64,000 bases of DNA from Daphnia pulex (Eukaryota > Arthropoda > Branchiopoda > Diplostraca > Daphniidae): contig NC_060028.1 of NCBI RefSeq assembly GCF_021134715.1, positions 5,044,501 through 5,108,500 of the forward strand. Direction: 5' to 3'. A program made the position numbers and the translations under genes. Within the stretch, counting starts at the first letter, position 1, and each line of letters begins with the position of its first letter. Shown one piece after another: positions 1-18,860 of the stretch. Below the pieces are notes generated by a model. It was not told where the DNA came from and ran no database searches. It saw only the letters and a program-made list of their open reading frames with translations.

Positions 1-3000
1 TGAGACATCGAGGATTTCCAGCTGAGTATCTTTAAACAGTGTGTCGGGCAAAAATCGGAGCCTATTGTGTGAAATATTGATAACACGAAGCGTCGATGAA
101 CGACTCAACATGTCTTGATATATTTCACTAATATCATTGTGGTCAAGTAAAAGTACTTGGAGACTCTTTGCATTAGCAAAAGCATCTGAATCAACCTACA
201 ATGAAAAATATTTGCGATTTCAGTTATCCTATTTTAGCTGTCCTTTTTTTCTGTTGCAAATTTTTTTATAATATTTTATACCAGTTGGATATTGTTGTCT
301 GAGATATCCAGCCATAGTAAATGCTGCATATCACTATATACCTAAACAAATGGATGAAAAATATTTAAAGATTACTTTGAAAAATAGCTTCAAAAAAATA
401 GCTAATAAATGATACAAAAATTTTTATTTACATCTCTGGAAATATTTCGAAGTTGATTGTGCTGCAGGACTAAGTGAGTCAATGAGCTGCGGATAGGCTC
501 AAAGTAATTGCGGGAAATGAAAGATATGTTATTATAACCCAAATCCAGGGAACGGATGCTAGAATATGACGACCATCCTGTCCGATTCGAAGACAGCTGC
601 TGAATAAGATTGTGACTGACATCAAGTTTGATAGCAGACAATGTGCCAACCTGATCCAACCAGTCAAATGACAACTTTTCCAAGTTGTTATGACCGAGAT
701 TGAGGGTTTCTAACTTGGGCAAATTGTGAAAAGCTTCTGCTTCGATAGTGTTAATCATATTTCCTTCTAGTGAAATGTACTCCAGACTTTCGATATTTTG
801 AAATGCTCCCTTGGCAATGCGGTTGATCTTATTGTCTTCAAGATTCAAAATTTTCAAATGCGGCAAGTCAGAAAATGTTTGCGCTTCAATAGCGTTGATA
901 AAATTAAAGTTCAAGGAGATGTTAACCAAGTTTGGTGTATGCTCATTATCGAACATTTGTTGTGGAACTTTCTCTATTGAGTTATCTTGCAGGTTGATGG
1001 ATCGAATTTCTTTCATGGAATGGAAAAAGTCGTCCGGCAGATTAGTAATGCGATTGTTGCTAAGATCGATTGACTGAAGAGCGATGAGTTTTTTGAACGG
1101 ATCTGATGACAAAGTTCCAACTCCGATACCATTCGTCAAATGGAGATGAGTGAGAGATGTCCCCACATCTGCAAAAGCGTCCGCTTCGATCTGAGAAATG
1201 CGATTTTCGGACAGATCTAAAACCTTGAGACCTGGTACGTGTCGGAAAGAATTAGACGAAATAGTCTTCAGTTTGTTTTTCGACAAACTCAAATGTTCTA
1301 GGGCAGCGCCGAAGCCTTCAAAGTCACCAATGGAGACGCGGTCATTCAACGAACTCAAACCCAGCGACCGTAAGTTGCGGATGTCGTTCATTTGCTTGAC
1401 GGGTATCTGACCCATTTTTTCTCCAACCAGATTGATTGTTTGCAAGGTGTAACGAAATCCGCTGAGAACTTCCTCAGCTTTGAAAGTAAGCGGATTGTCA
1501 TTCAAAATGAGCGCTTTCAAAAAGTCGAATTTGTCGAGTAAGTTTTCGGGCAGTGTGCTTAGGTTGTTGTAACTCAGATCGAGTCGCTGCAATGAAGATT
1601 CTAGCCCACGGAAGGATCTCGCGTCGACGCCGTGAACGGAGCAGTCACTAAGACTCAAGTCTCGAATTTTGGCATCTTTGAAGGCATCCTCTGCAATTTC
1701 TCTGATCAAGTTGCCGTTAAGCGAAGTCTTGTTAATGAGATTGAAATTTTGAAACGCGAACGGAGGTAAGTTGCCGATCATGTTGTTGTCAAGAATAAGT
1801 GTGTCGATGGAGATGCGACCTTGGAAGAAGACGTCGAATGTGGTGCTGATGCGATTGTTGGCAAGATTGATGGTATTAAGGGATCTCATCTGTGCCAAAC
1901 TGATGAAAGGAATATGCTCGAGAGCATTGTCGGCTAGATTGAGATGAGAGAGCTTTAAGGTGCCACTACTACCGAGTGGAGCAACAGTGAGAATGCTATT
2001 TCCGCGTAAGTCGAGACGTTCGAGCCGCTGAAAGCCGGTGAAGGACTCCAGCTGCAGTGTAACCAGATAATTATCGGCCAGTGACAAATGCTGGAGTGAA
2101 TCTTCTACGCCAGAAAAATCTTCGCGATTCACTTCGACGATGAGATTGGCCCCAAGATCCAGTACTTTCAATTTCTCCAAGTTCTGTAAAGCCTTTTGCG
2201 GCACGCGTTGCAAGCGGTTGAATGGCAAGTACAGTTCTCCCAGTGAACGTTCGAGACCGGCAAAAGCCATCTCCGGGACACTGTACAAATGATTATTGCG
2301 AATATCTATCCGCCACAAGCCTAAAAATCAAAGATATTGCATTTGTCTTAGTTTTTTTTTACTTTTTCCATGACATTAAATAAAATTGCAATTTAGGAAG
2401 TTAATTTGATAGTAGCCAACAGGCAACAGCACATATTTATGTATAGCAGTTTCGTATACATCAAAAGTATAATTTGTATACGTAGATAATATGTATCATG
2501 TATTAAATATTAGATAAGCCTACCATCAACTAGATATGTTATATGTATAAATCTATTTTTCTTACACACGATCCCCCATAAAAATCATTATAAAGGTGCT
2601 GCTAAATAATGTATCATAATATTCATTATTCTATCTAAGCAGATTCTTTTTTATTAAATACAAGCGAATCCCCATCATTTTATAGGAACATGCACACAAA
2701 GGTCGTATGTTGCTAGTTGCTACTATACACATTAGTAAATTCTCGTTGTCAATTGCTTTCTTAACTAGGCTAGTTATGCATTCTCTACATAGAGTAAATA
2801 CAAGTAAATACGATTACACAACCGAAAATCAGACGAGTCTTGCTCTTACCTGTTCGATGGAATGCATTTTCTTCTACTCTGCGAAGCCCATTGCGTCTGA
2901 GATTGAGGGCGAAAGCTTTGGTGTTGTTGATTCCCACCGGGACGTTGGCCAAAGGAATATCCTCACAATAAATCAATCCTACTTCAGGTCCTCCTCTCGA

Positions 3001-3171
3001 GCATCGACACAGCAAGTTGAACGGGCAGGGCTGCAGATTCTTCGTCTCATCTTCTAGGATGCCGGTGGTAGCCCCCACGAAGATGGCACAAGTGACCAGT
3101 AGCGAAGCGATTACCATGATGGAATGACCAGTGTTGGTCACTTCCCTGCAGTACATTCGTCTGGGGAGCAT
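1..3171 (-). CDS. Chaoptin-like leucine-rich-repeat cell-surface protein (5' part, runs off left edge)
   Basis: Exons read on the minus strand are about 2850-3171, 432-2320, 282-341 and <1-195, and the phases agree (1, 0, 0). The first exon starts at the ATG at 3171. It has an N-terminal hydrophobic stretch (VIASLLVTCAIFVGA), then a cysteine cap (PCPFNLLCRCS) and the first repeat. Exon 2 is an unbroken array of LRRs with LxxLxLxxN spacing. Several local motifs match chaoptin as I know it from Drosophila: the cysteine cap, the segment around DQVGTLSAI followed by DVSHN, and the LWLDISDNNI repeat in the 60-nt exon. Chaoptin is a GPI-linked photoreceptor adhesion protein with about 40 LRRs, so roughly half of the protein and any C-terminal anchor lie outside the window. 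It could be a chaoptin paralogue rather than the strict orthologue. The LRR surface role is secure; the photoreceptor role is only inferred. Confidence 0.88.
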
Positions 3172-6100
3172 CGTTTTCTATACAAAATTGAATGAGTATA
3201 ACTGAGGGTGGCGTTGCTTGGTAGGTAGCCTACGTCGAATTTCCTGCAAAGCCAGGTGCGTGTCCCTTTCCTCGCCCAACACCCCATTCACCTCCCTTTC
3301 ATTAGACTTTTTCAAGCTTATTATACACATCTAAAAGGATTACGTCGACCAAGGCTGTCTCCCTGCTCTTATGGCTTCTCAAATGCGGTGCCAGACAACG
3401 GTTCTCTAAAGGTTGGGCCATCATCGAATAGAACAACTTTGTTTGAAGGAAGACTATCAAATGAGCTTGTATGGTAGACGTGTGCCTTATAACTTTCCAG
3501 GGAGCTTTTTTTATACGCATCAAACCCTCTCAAATATGAAATTTAGATAACTCGCTCATCTTTACAATTCAACGCCTGAAACTCATAGGGAACGGTATCG
3601 ACCGATATAAAGATCAGCTGCATAAATTTGGTTCATTGATGGAAGAGACATTTCGGTGCAGTATTTTAATTGCAAGATGGCGCTAATAGAAAAATGTTCA
3701 AAATCGTGTTTTAGGATAGGTTTTTGGTTCTAGTACCGGTAATGTCAATTGTGTTACAGTTTTTTTTTTCTTTTGAATCATTTGAAAAATTTCTTTAAAA
3801 AAAAAAATTACCAACAATTTATCCGTATACGTTTAAACATAGCTACACGGATAAAGTCATTTCGATTTAACAATAAAACTGTGTTCTCGCCGACTCGCCG
3901 ACAAATTTGTTAGCAATCAAATCTATTTCAGTATTTCTATAGATGAATCACTCACCGTTCAACAAACGCGCTTCCTTTGGCATCAACCAAGAAAAAGAAA
4001 AGTGAGAAAATCTCTGAACCGACTCGGGCTCTCTTTCCACACTTTCAACTGATGAATATACTGGTGGTAATATTGTGCAACGTTGTTGGAAATAAATAGA
4101 AGAGAAAACGCTCCCCCGAACTCCAAACTAGTATTGAACTTGAAGGTTTATATACTGTTCATAAAAGTCAGGGGACCGTGGCTTAAGTAGGCACGGCTGC
4201 TCATGCTTTGTCGGCTTCTTCGGGTCTGACAAAAATCCCTCTCTATATACTTGAAAGGAGTGGGCTATGGAGGGCGCGAATAAACACCGAGCCTGTAAAC
4301 ACTTTCTTTGCCAACTCGAGTCGTACGTATCAATACCGGTATGGACTATTGTTCAAGTTGAAAAAGAGAGTATACTAACGGAGAGCTGCATAATGGGATT
4401 AAGTGATTTGGGGGTGTTACCTACCGTCGTTGTAATTTGCAAGGCTGGATAACATTCGCCGCTAATCATCGCGGCTTTGACCTTGCAAATGAGGACGCAT
4501 TGCATATACTATACTGTATACACACTATGGGGAGTAATGATCGCCAACAGGAAGGAAGGGTGCAGTCGTGTAGTACCTATATGCACATTGTGTGTATGTG
4601 TGAGTGAGAGAGAGAGAGATCAACGATGACGGGAGAAGGGGAGAAATTGGATGCTGATTGCGCAGCACAACTCCGCGGCATGCTACTTCCCTCGTGATTG
4701 GTGGTACTCTCCATTGCTTGCTCTATTATTTGGGCGCTTTAATCCTCCCCGCTCCTCTTCTCTCTGTGATGGTGCGGTTTTACCAAGGGAATTACATGCG
4801 TACGAATAGAGCAGGAATAGAGAGTACAGAGTACAGACGATACACACGACACGTGAAACATCACCGATGAGTGACTACTGCTGTACATTATCAAGGAACC
4901 AACGACAAGGACTAAATTGAGCTAACTTTGGTAGCATGGCGCAGCAACAGCGTCATATTGTCAACGGTCTTTAATCAACATGCTCTCCTATCATCTCGGC
5001 AATTTAGTGCACAATCGCAGCTTATTGCTACGAGTGTTGCACTGCACGATGACAACGAGAACGCCGACAGGAATCAAAAAGAGGAAGAGAGCAGTGACTA
5101 TATATTATAACGAGAGTGAGATCGTGTACAGAAAAAGTATACCAGTTTCATTTTGCATATTCTGGCTTGAAATCAACCCAAATCGTTTTAATGTCCACTG
5201 TAAAAACCTCATTATTTTTGGGGAGCAGCTAACCTAACCCACATTGACTATAGAATAGTTGTTTTAGAAAGCAATTTCATTTCAATGGAAGGATTACAAA
5301 TAAGGATGCTTGGCGAATAAAGCAACGACAAATTGAAGTGTGTGTTTTTTTTGTTTTGTTTTGTTTTTGTTTTCTTTTTTATTTTATTTTGTTCCATTCG
5401 CGACTAGAAAGTAAAAGAAAAAACAAAAATGTACATGCCTTTGGGTGTTTTATGGTTTTGGGGTCACGTCTTGTCTAAGAGGTTTGCAAGTGAGGCCCTC
5501 CATGTTGATGTTCCAAACCGTGCTGTGGTAGGAGAACTATTATAATTCAATGGGATCGACGCCAGCACAGTGCAGCAGCAGGAGCTAGACTCTCGCTTAA
5601 CAAGGCAAATGCCCACAGCAAGGGACAACTTAAAGACTTCATTATAGTCCACAATGACGAAACACGGCCACCGTCTGTGCCTTTGTTATACGGGTGGTTT
5701 TTCCGTCCTATATGTCCAAGGGAGACCGAGCGGCAACACCGGACGGCCTCTTCAGCACGCGTCGTCCTCCACTAACGACCTGACAAAACGCTTCACTGGA
5801 CACCACTAGCTGGTCTTCTTCTTCTTTTCTATACTCCTCGACTTTCTCGGTAATGCTCGCGAGCTTAAGTTTTATGAGGCACGAAATATAATTCAAATAA
5901 CTTGACCTAAGAGATGCCAGCTAAATAATGCATCACTCGAGGACGAATCATTCAAGAGTCATTATCAGTCATGATATTCCAACATTCATTTCAAGAGCAC
6001 CCAGGCAAAGACGATGCACACAAAATGAAGGACTTTGCACAAAGCCGACACATTTGCCATGTATCGCAATCTTTAAAAGAAGCCCCATTAGTTTTTTATT

Positions 6101-7320
6101 TTTTTTTTATTTTATATGTAATGGTAACGGGTGAATACCATAACTACACGCTAGGGAAGAATTGTTTCATTTGACGCTGATTTGGACTTGGCGGTAAACT
6201 TATACTGACATTGTATTCATTTTTCTTGTTCTTGTTTGAGATTTATTCCTAAAATGACTTATGCTTTTGGCGCAGAGCGTAATCCAATGGAAGCAATGAC
6301 ATTTTCTCGCTCGGTTGCAGTAAGCAATAGAGCTAGGCCTACTTCAATATCTGATACTGGTAGACACATATCTCTCGATGGGGAGTTGTTTTTGAAATTC
6401 GTTGATTCCAGTTAGCTGCATTTTTCAGTCATTTTTGACGTAACCGCTTTCTCTCAGCCTCAGGATTTCATTTCCCGTCCGTGCAGCAATTCGATTCCAT
6501 CGTGCCGAGAGAATTTCTCAATCTCTCACGTAAACGTCGATGAGTAGGCGGCCCGGCCGACTGGCTATATTTAAATATACATTGCACAATGCGCGTCGGA
6601 GCCTGTCAAAGCAAATTGACAATCCCTGCTGTAAAGTGATCTGATTTCCATTGTGAACACTTCATTTCGATTGCGTAGATTTGTTGGTTTTGAGGGGGGT
6701 TGGAAGCCTAGAAAGCCGGAACAAAAATAAGAACCAAGCATATAGAATCAATAAAAGAAAATCGCATTTGATGGCTGTTTGAATGTTAATGTATACAGTA
6801 ACGTCGGCAATATCTCAATGCATAATACCATTCTCCGACCTTTTTTTTGGGTGGCTGGAAGATGATATTATATTGTCAAATTTTTTGCCCCCATGCAAGT
6901 CTCTGTTGCTTCGGCGCAGATGTGGTAGCTGGAAACCTCGGGACAATTCAGTTATAACCTTGGCGACCAATCAGCTTCGTTTGCTGCATCTAACTGGGTT
7001 GAGAGACTGCTCAGCATCTTTCGGCTTGCTTCCTCCCATCGCCGCTCGACTGTCAACTCACCGCCACATTCTATAAGCATACGTGTAAATACACGTGAAT
7101 ACCTAGTCAATCAACCAATCTCACAGTCAGACTCACACTCGCTCTCGCTCTCGTCTAGCAGCTTCCCACTTTACCGAGCTCAACAGTTGAACAAAACAGT
7201 GAAAACCTATTGTTTCAATGTCTACCAACACAATTTGACGGCAATTTGATTCCAAATTAAAACCACGAGTAACGAAAAAGGCTGGGATAATCGCGAACAT
7301 TCCATTCGAATTTTGAAAAA
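3172..7320. other. Intergenic region between the LRR gene and the homeobox gene
   Basis: About 4.1 kb with no ORF I can support. It separates two divergently transcribed genes, so it should carry both promoters and the 5' UTR of each. A T-rich run lies at about 5345-5395 and a short GA run near 4607-4620. Small ORFs, such as 6783-7076, show no recognisable domain, and I treat them as noise. Confidence 0.6.
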
Positions 7321-12646
<5,326 letters not shown>

Positions 12647-12670
12647 CCACTCAGCAAATGAATTTTAATG

Positions 12671-12676
12671 AATAAA
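12671..12676 (+). other. Poly(A) signal AATAAA of the homeobox gene
   Basis: AATAAA lies about 25 nt after the TAA stop of the homeobox gene on the same strand, giving a very short 3' UTR if it is the signal used. Confidence 0.5.
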
Positions 12677-14528
12677 GCAATGATGTATTGATATATATAT
12701 GAGTTTGTGTCGTATTATGGTATACCAATATCCCGACGTGTGCTCCACAGTGTAGTACGTACGTGTTCTCTCTCTTGCAATTTTCCGTTCTTTTTTCTGT
12801 CAAATTGTTATCGTGTGAGACTTTCTTATTTTAAAAATGGTATACCACTGAATACTGTAAAACTGCTAAACCTTCATTGTTGTGATTTTTGCTTATCACC
12901 TCAGCTTTGATTCGTTTTTTGAAACCAAATTTTATTCACGATCACACTGTATAATATTGGTGTTAACAGTGCGAATTTGACGATATGCATAAAATTATAT
13001 TTCATTGTTATTACTTTTGGGTTTGGTTTGATTATTTTGTTTGAAGGGGGTGCGGGTCACGAGAAGCAACTAATAAAGCCAATAAGAGTTTTGAATTGCC
13101 GGAGGTTGTTGACTGGAGAAATACAAATGCAGAGGTAGACATTTTGTAGGGCATATGAGTGTGACTAGGTGTGTAAAGCCGGTTTAAAAAATCGATGACT
13201 GACATTTTACATTCACTGACCGGCGTCTGCCCAGCTAGTCGTGGACTCGTGGCTGCCGGCCCATAAACCACCGTTAATAGGTGCAGAGCCGACGGTAGGG
13301 AGAGCGCGGGGAAGTAGATGGGATTTTCTAGGTGAAATATATTTATTATAAACCATGAGCTTGGCGGGTGTTGTAGTATGTACTATGTAGCGAGGATTTG
13401 TATTGGAAGACAAGCGGAGCATGGCGCCGCTTACAGACGGAGCTCCGATTCCTGCCCTATTTGACACTTGTTATTTTATTACGAACGATACTATTTTATT
13501 TGCAAACAATTGCCAGTGAAGTAGTAAGTATGTGAAATATAGACCTGCTGTGCATGCTTAATAAACCGTTTAAACATAATTATCACGCTCAACCACTGCA
13601 AAACGTCAGCGACATCTGTTACTGGATAGAGAAGGCTTTACCAACCCATTTATCACTAAAAAGGTTTGCACTTTGCATGCAGATACATTGCTTACATTGT
13701 TTCGAGTATCTATCATTTATCAAGCGATTAAATCAACTGAAAATGGGGCATGAGAAAATAAATGTCAACTTGAAAATTTGTTCTGCTGTAACGATTTCTT
13801 TCTCTCGTATTTTTCTACTTGTTTATTTTTCGCTTCCGATGTAAGGTTTCTTTTCCCTGCATTCGGCTATCTACCACAAGGCAAATTCGGTCACTCCCAT
13901 TTCTCCTCCTCTCTCGACGAATGGCGATGAGCAGGGCAAACGTAGCCCCTACCGTAGCCTAGTCGAGCCTAGTAGTACATTCAGTACAATGAAAATCAGC
14001 GGTCAGCGGTCATAAAAATATTACTTCAACTGAGCTTTAGATTTCTTCGGAGATACTTTATGAAGTACTTTATTAAGTAAAATTTGCAATAGTACCGTTA
14101 GAAGTAAGTTTTTTAAATAAAAATTTGCGCAAAGTAAAATGCACGCGCAACATGTGACTTACACGATTTAAAAATGATGATTTTTAAAATGAAAAACCAG
14201 ACAAAAATAAGTTTTATACAAAGCACATAACCATCATAGCATAGGCGCTGATCGGCGCTGATAAACTTTCGTATAGACAGGTCTACTATAGTTGAGACAT
14301 GAAAGATACTTGCAATCACCTATCTCACAATTTTGCATTGTCAGTTAGTAATATTTGTTTACCCAATGTCGTCAGCAATAATATGTTATTGATATCACGA
14401 GATCGTATTTGAGCCGTCCCACTGATAAGATGGTCAAATTGAGAGATGTCCTTCATGATTTCGATCTCGTACTGCTGTTAAAAATAAAGGACAGTGCGCG
14501 CTAGAATTTTTAGTACAACACAATCAAT
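12677..14528. other. Intergenic region with no supported gene
   Basis: About 1.85 kb of AT-rich sequence between the homeobox gene and the lectin-like gene. ORFs on both strands are short and low-complexity, with no domain or splice structure that I can support. Confidence 0.55.
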
Positions 14529-16783
14529 ATGGAAGTGTCGGTGGCATTCATTTTATTTTTTTCATTTCCCCTACTGTCGACTTCTTTCCGATTAAGTGAT
14601 GGAGAAAAGTTGAATGAAGTTTCCAACGCATTTCCACATCGTGCAAGCGAACGCGTACTCCAGCTGAGTGATTTTGAATCAGGTATAGCGAAATGTTATT
14701 GAAATATTTGTAAGGCTGTTGCTCTTTAAAGAAACAATTTATATTCAAAAGGAACCATGTCACCATGGATAGATGAATCAGCAGCTGATGCAAGATGGAA
14801 TATAGAAGATTTGAGTACGCCCTTTGATCCCACGCAACCTGCTCCTACACCACCATCGGGTACAAAATACCTCCGCGTTAACCGTCCGACTGACACTTCT
14901 GGTTTGTTATTTTATGTTATAATCGTTTCCAATTTGAAATACAGATGCAAATCTTTTTATCTTTGAATAAGGTCAAGCTGTTTTACGATCAGAACAATTC
15001 ACTGTTGATCCGGGAGATCAGCTTCGTCTATCCTTCTGGATACGATCAGGTTTTTGTGTTGACAATAACAATAACTTTTTGTGATTATTTAATTGATTGT
15101 GTTTTAAATGGTTTTAATTCTTTCTGCCTCAGATCCAACTCAAGTTAACAATATTCAAGTATATACGTTATTAATCTGTTTAAAAGGAATAACATGTTCA
15201 TTATGTTAGTCTCTCATTTTCAAAGGTCTATTGGTCAAATAACGGTATTCAAGAGAGGATATTAAGTTTGGTAGAATATTCAACACCAACCAACTTTGAA
15301 TGGCGTAGTATATCTGTTTTGATTCCAGCCACTCAATCCGCTCAAACGAGAGTGAGTTTTAATTAATTAAATCGTGTTTTCTTTTTTTTTTTTTACTTTT
15401 ATTTCTTTTTGTCATTTTATAATTAGTATTATTTAAGGATAATTTTAATAATTTTAATTTAAAACAAACATCTTACGAGTTATTTAGATTTCGATATATG
15501 GGTTCTGTAATTCTGGCAATTCGGACGCTGTGGCAATCGATAATCTCGTTGTCGAATCATCAGGTAGGGCTGTCTTGAAGCGGAGAATTTTCCTTTTTAT
15601 TTTATTTAAATTTCGTGGTTTTGTTTGTCATTTTGAAACGTGTTCCACATAATATTTTTAAATAGATCAAACGGTAACCCCACCGTTGTCAACACAAAGC
15701 ACCGGTTCCACTTCTTCTTCATCAACGACTCCGCTTCCAGGTATTTATTTACCTTGCCACATTTACAATTTAAAAAGTGTTTTATGTAGACTTTCTCTTC
15801 TCTGCCCTGTTTCCTTTATAGGCTCTTGTCCCTCGAACCTCGGCTCGGAATCAGTCAGGTGTGAAACATTGAACGGAAAGTGTTACTGTTTCTCGCTTTA
15901 CAAGGTAACTAAAACTTATACAAAATTAGGCATTCTTCTGCAAACATGATTTAAAATGATGAATACATTTATTATCCCGCCTTTCTTCCAAGGTTGACAG
16001 TTGGTATATTGGCGATTCGTATTGTCGAAGCAACGGAGCAACTTTACTCGGTTTAGAAACACAGACAGAAATTTCACTCATTGACAACTATATTACGAGT
16101 GCAAGTTCTGGTATCCACTATCCAGCACTTTTGATCTGCTTTTTTGCCGTTTCCATATTTTTATTTTTATTTATTATATTCAGATTAATATAAAGAGTTT
16201 CTTCTTCAGTTTTACTTATACTTTTTAATTCTTATTAAATTATAGGTCTAGATAAATATGCTTACTGGACTTCAGGGCAATGGGGAGGAACCGGTTACGT
16301 ATGGACTGGATCTAACCAACCCTTTACTGCCACGTAAGCGTAGCCTCAATAACACTATAGCTATGTATAATCAGGACTAATATGCGCCAAATTTTTTTTT
16401 TTGCACAATACTAATCTCGTCAACAAATTTTGGCAACAAATACTTTGCTCGTGACGCGAACCGTGCTATTCTCTGTTTACTTCCTTGTTTTTCAAAGGAA
16501 CTGGTATCCTGGTCAGGTAGTTCATTTAACTTTGGTACTAAAATGAACGTTATTTATTTTTATTTTTTTTTTATAGCCTGATGACATGGCCACTGGTTAC
16601 TGCGTCAGGTGATATATATATTTTTTTCCTACGATAATTAGTAAATTGTTAAGAGTGATTCAAAGTTCCATGATTAAATTAAATTTCAGATTGTTTTATG
16701 GGACCGACTATGCTGGACGTTGGAGTGACATCATTTGTAGTGGCGAAGGCTATACCCCTTTCTATTTTATTTGTGAACTGTAA
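14529..16783 (+). CDS. Secreted protein with MAM-like and C-type-lectin domains
   Basis: Thirteen exons join without a phase conflict to 372 aa: 14529-14682, 14752-14901, 14972-15049, 15133-15158, 15226-15351, 15488-15563, 15666-15740, 15822-15904, 15993-16110, 16246-16333, 16498-16516, 16577-16608 and 16690-16783. The N-terminus (VAFILFFSFPLLSTSF) is a signal peptide. Residues about 48-200 look like a MAM-type jelly roll: DFESG, PWIDES, then LRLSFWIRS and a closing AIDNLVVESS. A Ser/Thr/Pro linker follows. The last 150 residues form a C-type-lectin fold: CYCFS, an ATLLGLETQTEISLID helix, YVWTGS, NWYPGQ, YCVR, GRWSDIIC and FICEL. The WND-type calcium motif appears only as WSD, so sugar binding is unproven. 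The protein is probably extracellular. Proteins of this kind are often immune or cuticle-associated in arthropods, but that is an inference. Exons as short as 19, 26 and 32 nt are notable. Confidence 0.85.
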
Positions 16784-16901
16784 GGAAATTTAACAGTATA
16801 ACGGCGGTTATTTAAACTTCCCTTTGATGTAAAGTTCCCTGCGTGAATGTTCCCTATAAAATTGAAATACCGTATGCCACTAAATTTATAGTAACATTAA
16901 C

Positions 16902-16907
16902 AATAAA
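16902..16907 (+). other. Poly(A) signal AATAAA of the MAM/C-type-lectin gene
   Basis: AATAAA about 120 nt after the TAA stop, same strand, in an AT-rich 3' flank. Confidence 0.45.
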
Positions 16908-17637
16908 TGTATTAGCTAAGCAAAAGCTATTGGTGATAATTTATTAAAAGAGAAATTAAATTTTGTAACCAAGTACCAAGAAGTACTTATTGTAGCAACT
17001 TGTAGTCTAGTAGTAGAAAGCAAAGGAGATAAATTTTAATCTGTATTTACAAATTTTTTTTTCTAAATTAATTATGAACGCCGAAGAAGAAATTTTTTTG
17101 GAAGAATCCACGCTGAAAAGAATTGAACATCTCAGCCTTGCTTAATGGAATTGAATAATTTAACTTAATATTATAGTATTTGAATAAATAATATAATAAT
17201 TTAATCTTTTACAGGAAATTTTGTAAGAGAAAATTCTTTCCGTACAAAAAGTCATTATGTTCGTCAAGAAATAAAAAATACGAATAAATGTTTCGTTTAG
17301 ATGGTGTGGTTCTTATTGAAGGGCGTTTGTTGATGTCTCTCTTTCTCTTTGGCTTTCATCAATAACATAACATCCAGCTTTACTCATTAATAATAAAATC
17401 ATAATTAATAATCTAAGTACCGGTAGGCGTTGGCCTATAGTAAAAACTTGAAAATTAAATTTAGTACCGGTAGTTACTTAAATATCTACAGTATTTACTC
17501 TTATTTTTTTATCCATCGCTCATTTGGTCTTGATCATAATTAAGAGAATGTATAACCAATCTGAATGTATTGTATATCAAACCTGACTATATTGCGAAAC
17601 TTTTACAGGAAAAGAAAACGATCGAGAAAAATTCCCG
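16908..17637. other. AT-rich convergent intergenic gap
   Basis: About 730 bp between two convergent genes. It is AT-rich and contains CGGTA-type short repeats at about 17420 and 17466 (TACCGGTAG occurs twice). No gene was seen. Confidence 0.5.
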
Positions 17638-18860
17638 TTATTTTTTTTCAAACCTAATAAAATTCATCAAAGTAGAACGCCACTCGATGGTCTGATGACA
17701 TGGACGAACAAATATTGATTTTCGTTTTTCTTCATCAAAAATTTTTTTGAATGTAAGATTGATTTTGTTTCCGCTTTCTGTTACATCTTTTTCAGTAACA
17801 TCCTTTTTAGTAAGTTTATTTTTTTCTGCTTTAATTCTTTCTTCCATGTTCGTTGCTTTTTCCTCTTCAAGAATTTTGATGTTATCTTCGATTCGCTTTT
17901 TCATGGCGTCTAAGCTTTCCCAATCAATTTTGGTGGCCGGCAACCAACCAATTTCTTTACTAATCGATTTCTGGACCATTTTAAGTACATCTTCTAGATG
18001 GCGATTCGATTGTTCGCCGTCCTCTTTCAAGAATGCCGCTCGCAGTTGCTTGCAAAGGTTTCGTATCAAGGTACTACCTGATCATATTTATTTTAAAAAA
18101 ATAGATTAATAAATAAAGGCGATTTTTTTTCTTCTTACCTGTGTTTGCGTTACGGTAACTTAAGAATCCAGGTACAGTGGCTCTTATATCAAGAACATCC
18201 GACACAGAAGGTCGTGGAATATCTGGGGGTTTTAAAATAACTTGTTGACGTTGAATTTCTTGTTTGACGCTATTATTAAAGAAATAATTGGTTATGCGGG
18301 TTAGTATCAGCCAAACTAAATTTCCTATTGATTCAGGCTTCTTTGGTGTAAGTGACTTTATTGATTTTTCCAAATCTTCTTGCAGTTGATTTCCCTGACA
18401 AGCTTGAATGATCCAAATTTTGGGCTTGTCAATAAGATCACGGCAATTGAAATTGTTAAATTGTTTCTTGACATCTTCAATCGACACCTGATCGCCGTCT
18501 GTGCCAAAAACTGTTCCTTCATCGCCGTGCGAGAGAATGCACACAACAAGAGAAGCATAATTGGAAAAATTTTTTTCTCTCAACTTTTCTATTTCATTGC
18601 AAAGTTGTTTCGCCGTTAAGTTTTTGTGGTTTTCCACGTCAAAGCCCATTTCTTTGAAAACGTCGTTTAATTCTTCTGCGTCTTTATTGGTACCTTCGCG
18701 GTTGTCGTCTTTCTGCAAATATTTATATGACAATTTTAAAATAATAATTCGATTTAGCCAGCAAATAAAACATTTTTACATTATCAAAAGTCTCTTGGTT
18801 GAAGATAACGCAGAGTCCCGGTTTTACTTCAGCTTGTAAGTCGTAAAGCTTGTAGTGTAA
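17638..18860 (-). CDS. Caspase (peptidase C14) with p20 and p10, copy A
   Basis: The open caspase frame runs from about 18854 in exon 18780-19505 through exons 18139-18712 and 17638-18077 to the TAA at 17638. The p20 part opens with YKLYDLQ and KPGLCVIFNQETF and holds both catalytic motifs, VVCILSHGDEG (His) and IWIIQACQG (Cys). The p10 part has LDIRATVPGFLSYRNANTGS and RNLCKQL, including the SYRN substrate-pocket loop, and ends with QTIEWRSTLMNFIRF. A charged, Lys/Glu-rich insert of about 80 residues sits before that last strand. The p20/p10 linker holds a hydrophobic run (NLVWLILTRI). No CARD or DED is present. The frame has no upstream ATG: a TGA lies at 18861-18863. The caspase must therefore be reached by splicing or frameshifting. 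Exon 1 (19933-19975, phase 1) joined to the internal acceptor ending at 18832 gives a continuous 369-aa product. Confidence 0.8.
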
